The position numbers were made by a program, and so were the translations under genes. Shown in pieces: positions 1 to 11,335 of a DNA stretch of 64,000 nt. The DNA is from Apium graveolens (taxonomy: Eukaryota; Streptophyta; Magnoliopsida; Apiales; Apiaceae), in assembly GCF_009905375.1 (NCBI RefSeq), contig NC_133649.1, positions 222,235,380 through 222,299,379 of the forward strand, written 5' to 3'. The stretch's first letter is position 1. The number at the start of each line of letters is the position of its first letter. The notes under the pieces are model-generated. The model saw only the letters and a list, made by a program, of their open reading frames with translations, did not search any database and was not told the DNA's origin.

Positions 1-602
1 AGCGACACTGAAGTGCCAGGACAGAGGGAGCTAAGGAGCAGGTGAAGGAAATCACTTTGAGGTCTGGAAAGGTTGCGAATCCCGAACAAACTTAAGTTTC
101 GACTGAAGAAGCTGGGGCTTAAGAAGAAGTAGAGCAGCAGGAAGTAGAAGTGGAACCAAGGAAGACTACTGTTGAGCACACTCCTCCTGAGGGTGATACA
201 TGGGAGAAATAGATCTATCCTCCACCGCTTTTTCCTAAGCGACTGCAGAAGAAAAAGCTGGATAAGCAATTTGAGAAGTTTCTGGAGGTGTTCAAGAAAC
301 ATCATATCAACATACCTTTCACTGAGGCTCTTGAACATATGCCTAGTTATGCAAAGTTTATGAAAGGTATTCCCTCTCGAAAAGTGAAGCTAGATGATTT
401 AGAGACTGTCGCTCTCACGGAGGACTGCGGTGCTGTGCTGCAACAGAAGTTGCCTCCGAAGCTTAAGGATCCAGGAAGCTTCACTATTCCATGCACTATT
501 AGAAAAGTGTCTTTTGACAGATGCTTATGTGACCTGGGAGCAAGCATCAATCTGATGCATTTATCAATCTTCAAGAACCTTGATAGATGTGTAGAAGGGT
601 GA
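1..602 (+). pseudogene. F1 gag C-terminus and truncated aspartic protease
   Basis: The first 290 bases encode, with stops, the gag-to-protease linker of Athila elements (ITLRSGK-like block at about 50-70). From 288 an open frame of 104 codons runs through the stretch before the protease to the active-site block DLGAS (residues 82-86). About ten codons later the frame breaks. The sequence then resumes near 595 with GELTMRV, which in relatives lies beyond the protease. The protease centre and flap region are therefore deleted, and the enzyme cannot be functional. Start and upstream parts are outside the window. Confidence 0.75.
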
Positions 603-609
603 GCTTACA

Positions 610-2400
610 ATGCGAGTGCTGGATCAGGGTGTAACTTTTAATATGTTCAATGCTATGAAATTCCCTACAGAAAATGATGAGTGCTTAAAAGTGGAGTTGG
701 TCGATTCTGTGCTTACTTCAGAACTTGACCAATTGCTAAGGTCTGATGCCATAGAGAAGGCCTTATTGGGAAATTCAGATAGTGAGGATGACGAAGGTGA
801 AGAGCAATTGCAATATCTAAATGCTTCTCCTTGGATGAGGAAGATTAATATAACTTTTGAATATCTTGGAATGGAGGAATTAAACAAAGCTCCTAACTGC
901 CTTAAGCCATCTATTGAGGAAGCTCCTACTCTTGAGCTTAAGCCCTTACCTGAACATTTGAGGTATGCATTTTTAGGTGATGCATCTACTTTTCCTGTTA
1001 TTATTGCATCTGACCTTTCAAGTAGTGACGAGGAGAAGCTTTTGAGGATTCTAAGAGAGTTTAAATCGACAATTGGATAGACCATAGCAGATATCAAGGA
1101 AATCAGCTCTTCTTATTGCATGCATAAAATTCTGCTAGAGGAAGGTAGCAAGCCTACGGTCGAGCAACAAAGAAGACTTAATTCAATCATGAAGGAAGTA
1201 GTGAAGAAAGAAATTCTTAAGTGGCTAGATGCAAGGATTATTTATCCCATTTCTGACAGATATTGGGTAAGTCCAGTTCAATGTGTACCGAAGAAGGGAG
1301 GTATCACAGTTGTTGCTATTGAGAAGAATGAGCTCATTCCTACTCGAACAATTACGGGATGAAGAGTTTGTATGGACTACAGAAAGCTAAACAAGGCCAC
1401 TAGGAAGGATCACTTCCCTCTACCTTTTATTGACCAAATGCTTGACCGATTGGCTGGTCACGAGTATTACTGTCTTTTGGATGGTTATTCAGGGTACAAT
1501 TAGATTTGTATCGCTCCAGAACATAAGGAGAAAACTACCTTCACTTGTCCATTTGGTACTTTCGCCTTTAGATGAGTTTTATTTGGTCTGTATGGTGCAC
1601 CAGCCACATTTCAGAGATGTATGATGGCCATCTTTTCTGATATGATTGGCCAAAATGTGGAGAGGTTCATGGATGACTTCTCTATATTTGGAGATTCTTT
1701 TGATGAATGCTTGTAAAATCTTGGACAAGTTCTCAAAAGGTGTGTTCATTGAAAATCTTCCTCCACCAATTCCTGTTAAGGGAATTCGCAGTTTTCTTGG
1801 TCATGCAGGTTTCCATAGGCGGTTCATCAAGGACTTCTCCAAGATTTCAAAGCCATTTTCCAGTTTACTAGAGAAAGATGTCCCTTTCAAGTTTGATGAC
1901 GAGTGTCTTTCCGCTTTTGAAACATTGAAGAAGAGTTTAATCTCAGAACCTGTCATAACTATACCTGACTGGAATGAATCTTTTGAAATAATGTGCGATG
2001 CAAGTGACTATGCAGTTGGAGCAGTTCTTGGGCAGAGAAAGAACAACATATTTCATGTGGTCTACTACGCTAGTAAGACCTTGAATGGTGCTCAACTGAA
2101 TTATACTACTACGGAGAAAGAACTCTTGGCTATTGTCTATGGTTTTGAGAAATTTCGATCTTATCTACTTGGGACTAAAGTGACAGTTTTCACTGATCAT
2201 GCTGTAATTCATTATCTCATCTCGAAGGAGGACTCGAAGCCTAGATTGATTAGATGGGTTCTTTTGCTTCAAGAATTTGAATTAGAGATCAAGGACAGAA
2301 AGGGGACCAAAAATTAAGTCGTTGATCATCTCTCGCGTTTAGAGAACCCTAATGCTACTTCACTAGACAAGACACTGATAAATGAGTCTTTTCCCGATAA
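610..2400 (+). pseudogene. F1 reverse transcriptase and RNase H (broken)
   Basis: This is the pol segment that copies element RNA into DNA and removes the RNA strand. Open pieces at 610-1080, 1120-1362 and 1646-2317 cover the pre-RT linker, the RT fingers (VQCVPKKGG near 1275), the palm with FMDD (1666-1680) and an RNase H with [12 protein letters not shown] (near 1993), KELLAI and FTDH (near 2191). Stops at about 1079, 1360, 1501, 1573 and 1714 are mostly single C-to-T or G-to-A changes. At about 1740 roughly 40 codons of RT thumb present in F2 are missing; the join lies in a short shared AAGGTG. Not functional. Confidence 0.85.
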
Positions 2401-2439
2401 GCAGCTATTTGGAGTGCAAGAGGAAGAACCGTGGTTTGC

Positions 2440-3682
2440 AGACATTATGAACTACCTTGTGAGCAACATCGTGCCTCCCGAATTATCATACGCTCAAAGG
2501 AAGAAGTTTCTGCATGAAGTGAAGTGGTATATGTGGGATGAGCCATTTTCATCAAGGAGCTGACCAAATCAGTAGGAAATGTATTCCTTACAGCGAAACG
2601 GGGGGGGATCTTGTGAGAAAAGACATGATGGAGAAAAGACAGAAGCTCATATTCTTCAAGCAGGTTTCTTTTGGCCAACCTTATTTAAAGATGCTCATCA
2701 GTTCGTTTTGAAATTTGATCGATGTCAATGTGTGGGTAATATGTCTAAGAGGGATGAGATGCCTCTTAATGTGCTTCTCAAGGTTGAAGTCTTCGATGTT
2801 TGGGGAATTGACTTTATGGGGCCATTTGTTTCATCTTGTAATAATCAATATATCTTGTTGGCGGTTGATTATGTGTCGAAAAGGGTTGAAGTTAAGGTGT
2901 TTCCAACGAATGATGCGAAGGTGGAACTTAATTTTCTTCACAAGAAGATATTTACAAGGTTTGGAACTCCAAGAGTCATAATCAGTGATGAGGGGTCGTA
3001 TTTTTGCAACCGCAAGTTCACTACTATAATGCAAAGGTATAATGTGAATCATCGCATTGCTATGGCTTATCATCTTCAGACGAATGGTCAAGCTGAGGTA
3101 TCTAATAGAGAGATTAAGCGCATCTTAGAGAAATTTGTGTGTCCATCGAGGAAAGATTGGTCTTTGAAGCTTGATGAAGCTGTTTGGGCTTATAGAACAA
3201 CATATAAAACTCCATTGGGAATGTCACCATTTCAGTTGGTTTATGATAATGGGTGTCATTTGCCTGTGAAGCTCGAGCATAAGGCTGTTTGGGCTATGAA
3301 GAAATTGAATCTGGATGCAGTTGGTAAGAAGAGGATGCTTTAATTAAATGAGCTTGACGAGTTTCGACTCCAAGCTTATGAGAACAACAAAATATATAAG
3401 GAGAAGGTCAAGAGGTGGCACGATCGGGGTCTAGTGCTCAAATCATTTGTGCTGGGGCAACAAGTTCTTTTGTTCAACTCTCGTCTCCATTTTTTTCCTG
3501 GAAAGTTGAAGTCAAGATGGTCAGGGCCGTTCGTTGTCAAAACTGTGTTCTCACATGGAGCGGTGGAGATTTTTGAGAATGATCTGGGCCAAGCATTTAA
3601 GGTAAATGGTCAGAGGTTGAAGCATTACTATGGTGATACGGCAAACCGTGAGGTGGTTAGTGCCATTTTATTGTCTGTTTGA
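2440..3682 (+). pseudogene. F1 integrase (broken)
   Basis: This encodes the enzyme that inserts element DNA. The zinc-binding N-terminus is frameshifted around 2550-2600. From 2579 to 3343 an open frame holds the catalytic core with the DDE acidic residues in GIDFMG, SDEGS and NREIK. A stop at 3341-3343 separates this from a C-terminal domain (3434-3682) that reads through the [13 protein letters not shown] block typical of plant gypsy integrases and ends at a TGA at 3680. Without the stop and the N-terminal damage this would be a normal Athila integrase. F2 carries the homologue at 10650-11335 plus 51034-51640. Confidence 0.85.
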
Positions 3683-3783
3683 TCTCGAGTTTCTATGTCA
3701 AGAAGAAGAGGAAGTAAGAAGAAAAGAGAAAATCATAAAAAAAACAAGAAAAGCAGAAAAATTCAGGGCCAACTTCAGAAGTC

Positions 3784-3903
3784 AGGCGTGGCCGCACTGA
3801 TCTAGCGCGTGGCCGCGCTGAAATTATAGAGACACGGCACGCCCGTGCTGATCTAGAGCGCGGCCGCGCCGATTTGGCAGAAGTAGAGCGCGCCCGCGCC
3901 GAG
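3784..3903 (+). repeat. CpG-rich array upstream of the F1 extra ORF
   Basis: About five imperfect units alternate GCGGCCGCGC-like and GCGCCCGCGC-like cores, spaced roughly 20-35 bp, in otherwise AT-rich DNA. The same kind of array lies in the LTRs (6845-6920, 8194-8288, 54894-54988) and before the F2 extra ORF (51781-51925). It sits about 190-310 bp upstream of a TATA box at 4095. Confidence 0.8.
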
Positions 3904-4094
3904 GTCCCGAGTCAAAAAAATAAAAAACAGCAGTTTTGAAGAGAAAAAACGGGATTTTTGCTACAAAATCAATTCCTACCCGAATTTTACTCTCCCACAT
4001 CCCAAATTTCCCTCTTCAAATCAAACCCATTATTCCCACTATTCCCATAATCAAATCCCACTTCTATTCCATATATAATTCTCTTTTCACCACC

Positions 4095-4102
4095 TATAAA
4101 TA
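4095..4102 (+). promoter_or_regulatory. Candidate TATA box for the F1 extra ORF
   Basis: TATAAATA lies 103 bp before the ATG at 4198, followed by a C/T-rich leader. F2 has a TATA-like run (52110-52117) at nearly the same distance from its ORF. The role is inferred from position and conservation; no transcript data were available. Confidence 0.5.
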
Positions 4103-4197
4103 TATACACTTATACACAAACTTCTTCAACACTTCATAAATTTTCAAACACAAATCCTCTCTCATACACAAACTCTTATTCTCTCTACTCAATTCCA

Positions 4198-5411
4198 ATG
4201 GCACCCAAGAGACAAAAAACACAAGTGAGCAGTAGCACCACCAACTCTTCTAGTGCGGGTGGCGTAAGGCCGAGGTTCTCTACTCCCGAGGCTGAAGCGG
4301 AGTATACGAGGCTTCTCTCGAAGCCTATCATCAAGGAGCAAGGTTTTCTGTCATCGAGGAAGGATGGTAAGCTGTTGGAGATGATTCTGGAGATAGGCTG
4401 GGTTCCTTTTTGTGAGGCACCAGCTGCTGACCCCATGAGTGTTGTTCGCGAGTTTTATATAAATGCGAAGTCTGAGAAGAATGGCTTCACGATGGTGCGA
4501 GGGATGACTGTGGAGGATAGTGCTGATGCTATTAGGAGAGTGATTGAACAGCCCGTGAGGAAGCCCGGGCAGGACACTTGGAATGATAAGACTCCAGAGG
4601 ACTTTGATCTTGATCTTATTGTTGCTACACTATGCATGCCTGATACACACTGAAAGATCAAGAGGGGCACTACTGAGTACTCTACGTTCCCGGCTTCCAG
4701 CATGAACAGGTTGCCCGTGCATGGAACGCGTTTATTTGTGCTATCATGCCATCTTCGCATGTGCGTGAGATTATTGTGAAGCGTGCATGGCTGTTGTGGG
4801 GCATTCTTCAGGGCGATTATGTGGATCTTGGGATGGTGATTTATCATGGTATTCTGAAGTTCTTGAGAGGGAGTACCACGGGGTCTATACCGTATGCGTC
4901 CGTTATGATGAAATTATGCGTGGCAGTTGGTATTTATTGGCTAGCACATGAGCAGTTACAGATCCCGAGTGTACCTATTGGTAGCACTACTTTGGCTAAG
5001 ATACAAGAGTGGGATGGAGGCAAGCCCGATCTGAAGGGGCTTGGTTATACTTTTGACCATCCACCGGGTGGGAGGCCAGCTGCTAGGGCCACCCAGACGA
5101 GTAGGACTGCTTGGAGATCTCAGCTAGGAGATGAGGCGGGGCCATCAAAATAGACACATGAGGAGAAGGAAGGAGCTGATGTTGGAGCTGACATGGGTAT
5201 GACACAGTATAGGCGTCTGGCTAGGAGGATGGATGCGATGCATGACATACACAGTATGTTTGTACGTGATCTCACCCAGACACTTGGGACTGCGTTCAGA
5301 GCCACCGGTGTTGACATCCAGTGGCCAGTATTTGGTGAGGATTCCGTGTATCCACCTCCAGAAACGCCTGACACTCCACCCATTGAGGGTGAAGAACCTG
5401 ATTCGGAGTAG
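4198..5411 (+). pseudogene. F1 extra ORF after pol (Athila 'env-position' gene; plant transposon protein-like)
   Basis: A reading frame of about 400 codons starts with MAPKRQ, in a position traditionally called env-like in Athila. I see no signal peptide or strong membrane segment. The block VVREFY near residue 82 and the later RAWLLWGILQGDYVDLG block resemble the family usually annotated as 'putative plant transposon protein'; that link is from memory of the family and not searched. The frame is broken by TGA at 4651-4653, a frameshift near 4700-4745 and TAG at 5151-5153. The C-terminal piece has PVFGEDSVYPPPETPDTPP and ends at TAG 5409. F2 has a homologue at 52219-53441. Function unknown. 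Confidence 0.75.
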
Positions 5412-6597
5412 GTATGCCTCATTACTTACTATTACCTTCACTGAGGACAGTGAATATTTTAAGTTTGGGGGTAGTAGTTGAAGGAATATGTTTTATATGA
5501 GTCACATATAGTTTGCATATTCATGATAGTTTAGTTCATATAGTTGCATATTTTTCCATGTAGTTTTTATTTTATTTTTGGTAGTTTTAATGTTAGTTTG
5601 TTCATATAGTTCATACATTTGCATTATAACATGATCCCATAGATGATTTTTCTGATTGACTTGTGATATTGATGCTAGTGTAGTGATGTCGTGTTTAGTG
5701 ATGTTAAATTGTATCGAATTAATTTGCATGCTAGAGACAACTGTATTTCACTAAGTCTTATAGGTTGCTAAAGTACTAGATCATAGTCGTGGGTTGTTTG
5801 TTTGTCGAGGTTTAATCACTTGTTTATATTTAGAATTTAGTATATTTTCTTAATAATTAAAGACATGGATATTTAAAAATTGGAGAAAAATTGGATTTCA
5901 TTGCTAGTTGTGTTGGCTAGGTGTCAAATGGCTAGTAGCCGGCTCATATTTATATGAGTAGTCTAGGGTTGAACGAGATGGAGCGAAACACACTCGTTTA
6001 GAAAAGAAAAGAAAAAAAAGAAAAAAGAAAAAAATAAGTGTTATGTATACTTGATCTCGAGTGGGCTCTTTAGTACTCGAGTTATTAAGTTCTTTGGGGA
6101 CTTTGTGCCTATTGACCTAAGGTTTTTATAGTCTGGGATCCGCTAACCTAACGCTCGTTACATGGGTACTATTGTATAAGTCTTTTATGGACCTCACTCA
6201 TTACACGATCAAATAAGCATAAGTGTGTTATTTTGTTTGAATAAAAACATGAATCCATAAAAAACTCCAATATAAGAATTGAAGTGTTATAAGTTATTTT
6301 GAGTCTAGCTTTTATTTTGTTTATAACCTTGCGATTGCCTTGATGAGTAGTGAGTCATAATTATTGATCTAGTGGAGATAGTATATCTGTAAGCAGTTGC
6401 ACACACACACGTCTCTGGTTTGTAGATTGATTTGTGAGGTTTGATTGATCTTTATGTGAGTAACTGCATTTGTTGAGATGATTGCTTGTTGATTGGTTTA
6501 GTTATTCTATGGGGATCGTTGCATTCATGCATTTTTATTTCTTGTTCTTTGAGTCTGTTTATGCTTGAGGACAAACATCGATTTAAGTTTGAGGGTA
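5412..6597 (+). other. F1 3' noncoding region with two polypurine tracts
   Basis: No credible gene is present. A polypurine-like AAGTTTGGGGGTAG lies at 5461-5474, directly after the extra ORF. The true tract (AAGTTTGAGGGTA, 6585-6597) abuts LTR1. Between them are a purine run (6001-6037) and sequence closely matched by the F2 region 53442-54665, including TTGAGGACAAACATCG just before the final tract. The final tract would prime plus-strand DNA synthesis. Confidence 0.7.
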
Positions 6598-8029
6598 TGC
6601 TGAGTGGCATTTATGACACTTTATTACGCTCCATAAAGCTTTGAATTGGTGTAATTGTACTCAAGTTGTTGGTGTTTTAATGTGTTTTCTAGTATTTTTT
6701 GCATTTCAGGCATTATTCTAAGAATCAGGTGAATTAGTATTGTTTTGGTGCTAATATGGTGTAAGGATGATGTCCAAGAAATAAAGCTCCGAAAGCCAAC
6801 TCGATTGTAGCATGAATCAAAGAAATTCAGAAGTTTTTCCAGAAGCACGGCGCGCCCGCACCAATTTTTCAGAGAGCCAGTGCGCCCGCGCTGATGAAGC
6901 GCGCGCCCGCGCCGGGTCGGGATCCCAGAATCCTGATTCTAGTTGATTTACAATTGGAGGAATTCTATCTTGCATGGGATGCTATATATACTTAAATAAA
7001 AGACATTTTCTAGAGAGACGGATATCCAGAGCATAAGGAGAGTCGTAAGAAGACTGTGTTAGCATAATTCAACGAAGACGAAGAAGATCTTTTTTTTACT
7101 TGTGAATCTTTGTTCTAAGTTGTAACTTGGATGCTAGTTTTCTTATTCGTGAACCCTACTCTTGTTTCGTACTTGGTTTTATTATTTATTGAGTATAAAG
7201 ACTACGTTTATTATACCATGCTTTCATCGGAACCCACGTTGATGACGAGTCCGATTATAGGCTAATCATTATCGTGGGGTTCTAGCAGATTTATTTATGG
7301 ATTTCTCTAGTTAATATGTTTCGATACCTTAGTGTGTGGTGATTGTATGATAGCCTATTATTGGTTGTGCTTATTCATCTTATGAGCGTCACGAACTTAT
7401 AAGATAGCTTGTTAATTCTTAATGAAGCGAAAGTGAATTTAAGGGTTTAGAACTTGCCATGCTAGCATAGGTTCATGTGTTATTATTATGCATGATTTTT
7501 AGGTAATTTTAACCATCTTACTTGCCCTCTGTAATCATGATAGGTAACTTGTTCTTTAAACCTTTATGTTGTCAAATTCTATAGACATATAGGGTCTCAA
7601 TATAATTGGTGTCTATTCAGCTTCTATCTCTTTTGTGGATGTCTGGTAGTATGTTATTCGTGCAACGAAAGTTGGCGTTTAGCAGTTTCGTTTTATCTGA
7701 TTAGTGTCATCACCATTACATGCTAAGGTTAAGAATGAAAAGGCTATTGAATGAAGTATTTAATGAAGTTAAAATCCCATGTTTGTCTCATATAATATAC
7801 AACTCTCTTTACTCTCTTAGTTATAATTGTTAGTTTAATTCTTAGGTATAAATAATCCCAATTTGTTATTCGTCTTAGCATTGAATAATAGCCATATCAT
7901 TATTGCATAAGTGCATAAATTAATTAGTTAACCAAGACAGTCTCTGTGGGAACGAACTAGAAATAATTCTTTATTACTTGCGAACGCGTATACTTGCGTG
8001 TATTATTAGCATGTATTTAGCGACTAACA
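6598..8029 (+). repeat. Athila LTR1 (3' LTR of F1)
   Basis: This 1432-bp repeat starts TGCTGAGTGG after the polypurine tract and ends CGACTAACA. It is homologous along its length to LTR3 (54666-56087) and, after its first 85 bp or so, to LTR2. It holds a CpG-rich array (6845-6920) and a TATA-like TATATATA at 6983-6990, so it probably carries the element promoter. The terminal TG and CA are kept; the start has TGC where LTR3 has TGT. Confidence 0.85.
6845..6920 (+). repeat. CpG-rich array in LTR1
   Basis: Three units with cores such as CGCGCCCGCACC, GCGCCCGCGCTG and GCGCCCGCGCCG end about 60 bp before TATATATA (6983-6990). The equivalent arrays are at 8194-8288 in LTR2 and 54894-54988 in LTR3. 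Confidence 0.75.
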
Positions 8030-9397
8030 TATTTTTGTAGTGTTTTTGTATTTCAGGCATTTATTAGGAATACAGGTGAATTGGTATTGTTTGGATGCTA
8101 ATTTGGTGTTAGGATGGTGTCTAGAATAAAAACTCATGAAAAGACCAGCTCAAATCAGCAAGAAAAGGAAAAAGCCAAAAGTTTCTCTAGAGAGACGGCG
8201 CACCCACCCTGTGATAGCGCTCGGCCGCGCCAGGATGGCAGAATGTTAGCGCGCCCGCATTGGTCAAGCGCGCGGCCGCGCCAGGTCGAGAAAGTAAAAT
8301 CTTGTTTTTTATGGAATTTTGATTCGTTGGACTTCTACTCTACATGGGATGCTATATATACATAAATTATGTTCTTTTTTCATAATGAGACGTATCAGAG
8401 CTTAAGGAGAAGGCGTAAGAAGACCGTAAAGCACAATTCAACCAAGGAGAAGAAGATCTAGTTTATTCTTGTGGTTCTTTGTTTTAGGTTGTAACTTTGG
8501 ATGCTAGTTTTCTTATTCTTGAACTTTTACTTCTGTTTCGTACTTCTTTTTATTCAGTATAAAGACTACGTTTATTATACCATGCTTTCATCGAAACCCA
8601 TGATGATGATAAGTCCGATTATGGGCTAATCATTATCGCGGGGTTCTAACAGATTTATTTATGGATTTCTTTAGTTAATTCATTTCGATGCCTTAGTGTG
8701 TGGTGATTGTATGATAACCTAGTATTGGTTGTGCTTATTCGTCTTATGAGTGTCGCGAACTTATAAGATAGTGTGTTAATCTTTAATAAAGCGAAAGTGA
8801 ATTTAAGGGTTTAGAACTTGCCATGCTAGCATAGGTTCATGTAATTGTTATGCATGATTCGTAGGTAATTTTAACCATCTTACTTGCCCTATGTAATCAT
8901 GATAGATAACTTGTGCATTAAACCATTATATTGTCAAATTTTATAGGCATATAGGGTCTCAATATAATTGGTGTTTATTCAGCTTCTATCTCTTTTGTGG
9001 ATGTCTGGTAGTATGATATTCGTACAACGAAAGTTGGCATTTATCAGTTTCGTGTTATCTGATTAGTGTCGTCACCATTACATGCTAAGGTTAAGAACGA
9101 AAAGGCTATTGAATGAAGTATTGAATGAAGTTAGAATCCCATGTTTGTGTCATATATTATTCAACTCTCTTTAATCTCCTAGTTTATGTTTTTAGTATAA
9201 TCTCTTAGTTAATCTTAGTTAAACACCCTCAATTTGTTATTCGTCTTAGCATTGGATAATTACAATTCTAGTTTGTATAAATATATTAATTGAAATTAAC
9301 CTAAACCTATCCCTGTGGGAACGAACTAGAATTTATTCTATATTACTTGCGATCGTGTATACTTGCGTGAATATTAGTGCGTGTTATAGCACTAACA
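8030..9397 (+). repeat. Athila LTR2, 5'-truncated, directly after LTR1
   Basis: From 8030 the sequence aligns with LTR1 from about 6683, so the first 85 bp or so are missing. It runs to GCACTAACA at 9397. It has its own CpG array (8194-8288) and TATATATA (8353-8360). On its right it joins RT sequence without primer site, gag or protease. It is best read as the 5' LTR of F2 in a recombined tandem. Confidence 0.85.
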
Positions 9398-10107
9398 AAG
9401 TTCAATGTGTGCCGAAGAAAGGAGGCATCACCGTTGTTGTTAATGAAAAGAATGAGCTCATTCCCACTCGAATAGTCACGGGGTGGAAAGTTTGCATGAA
9501 CTGTAGGAAGCTGAACAAGGCCACGAGAAAGGATCACTTCCCTCTTCCTTTTATTGATCAGATGCTTGACAGATTTGATGGGCATGAATTATTGTCTTAT
9601 GAATGGCTATTCGGGTTATAATCAGATTTGCATTGCTCCAGAAATCAGGAAAAGACTACCTTCACATGTCCGTTTGGTACTTTTGCCTTTATAAGAGTTT
9701 CTTTTGGGTTGTGTAGTGCACCTGCCACATTTCAAAGATGCATGATGTCCATTTTCTCTGACATGATTGGTCAGAATATGGAGGTGTTTATGGACGATTT
9801 CTCTGTGTTCGGTGATTATTTTGACGAGTGCTTGCAAAATCTTGGCGCCATTCTTAAAAGGTGTATTGAGACCAATCTGGTTCTCAACTGGGAGAAATGT
9901 CATTTTATGGTGCAACAGGGCATCATTCTTGGGCACAAGGTCTCTGGTAAAGGTCTTAAGGTGGACACAACCAAGGTGGGGGTCATTGAAAATCTTCCCC
10001 CACCAATTTCATTTAAGGGAGTCTGCAGCTTTCTCGGTCATGCGGGTTCTATCGGCGTTTCATCAAGGACTTCTCTAAAATCTCTAAACCGTTGTGCAAT
10101 CTTCTAG
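9398..10107 (+). pseudogene. F2 reverse transcriptase, 5'-truncated
   Basis: Starting directly at the LTR2 end, the frame opens at the VQCVPKKGG block of the RT fingers, so gag, protease and the RT N-terminus are absent. Pieces at 9355-9621 and 9628-10107 continue through KDHFPLPF, the palm with FMDDFSVFGD (9787-9816) and the thumb (GHKVSGKGLKVD) that F1 lacks. A one-base shift near 10050 and nearby damage end the frame before the RNase H. Non-functional, but it shows what F1 lost. Confidence 0.85.
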
Positions 10108-11335
10108 TTAAAGATGTCCCATTCAAGTTTGATGATGAGTGCCTAGCTGCTTTTGAGAGCTAAAAGAAGAGCTTGATCACGGCATCTATCATAACTGCAC
10201 CTAATTGGGACTAACCTTTTGAAATGATGTGCGATGCAAGTGACTATGCAGTTGGAGCAGTTCTTGGGCATAGGAAGAACAATATATTTCATGTGGTCTA
10301 CTATGCTAGTAAGACCCTCAATGGTGCTCAACTGAACTATACTACTACTGAGAAAGAACTATTGGCTATTCTCTATGGTTTTGAGAAGTTTCGATCTTAT
10401 ATTCTTGGGACGAAGGTGACAGTTTTCACTGATCATTCTTCCATTCGCTATCTCGTCTCGAAGAAGGACTCGAAGCCTAGACTGATTCGATGGGTTCTTT
10501 TACTTCAGGAATTTGAGTTGGAGATCAAGGATAAAAAAGGTACTGAGAATCAAGTCGCTGATCATCTCTTTCATTTAGAAGATCCAAGTGCGACTTCACA
10601 GGATAAGACATTGATAAATGAGTCTTTTCCTGATGAGCAGCTGTTTGAGTTGCAAGAGAAAGAACCGTGGTTCACAGACATTGTGAACAACCTTGTGAGC
10701 AACATTATGCCTCCAGACCTGTCTTCTGCTCAAAAGAAGAAGTTTCTTCATGAAGTGAAGTGGTATATGTGGGATGAGCCATTTTTGTTTCGGCAAGGAG
10801 CTGACCAAATCATCAGGAGATGTATTCCGTACAGCGAAACAGGGGGGGAGATCTTGCGAGACTGTCATTCGATTGTTTATGGAGGCCACTATGGTGGAGA
10901 AAAGACAGCAGCTCGTATCCTTCAAGCAGAATTCTTGCGGCCTACATTGTTTAAGGATGCACATCAGTTTGTTTTGAAGTGTGATCGATGCCAGCGTGTT
11001 GGTAATATGTCCAAGAGGGATGAGATGCCTCTTAATGTGCTTCTCGAGGTTCAGGTCTTCGATGTTTGGAGAATTGACTTAATAAGGCAATTTGTCTCAT
11101 CTTGCAATAATCAGTATATCTTGTTGGCGGTTGATTATGTTTTGAAATGGGTTGAAGTCAAGGCTTTGTCGACGAATGATGCGAAGGTAGTGCTTAATTT
11201 TCTTCACAAGCAGATATTCACAAGATTTGGGACTCCAAGAGTCATAATCAATGACGAGGGATCACATTTCTGCAATCACAAGTTCACTGCGATGATGCAA
11301 AGATATAATATGAATCATCGCATTGCTACAGCCTA
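10108..11335 (+). pseudogene. F2 RNase H and N-terminal two thirds of integrase
   Basis: A 10224-11456 frame holds the RNase H ([25 protein letters not shown]) and then the integrase zinc region and core. The first acidic residue is kept in the altered block RIDLIRQF (GIDFMGPF in F1), and the second lies in NDEGSHF. At 11335 the integrase is cut by copia A; the last 121 bases of the frame (to 11456) belong to the A LTR. The rest of the integrase, beginning with [10 protein letters not shown], is found at 51034. The GCCTA before the cut (11331-11335) is repeated at 51029-51033. Confidence 0.9.

Noticed and set aside
8114..8365. An 83-codon open frame in Athila LTR2
   Set aside because: It spans the CpG array, which keeps frames open by chance; LTR1 and LTR3 do not keep the frame.
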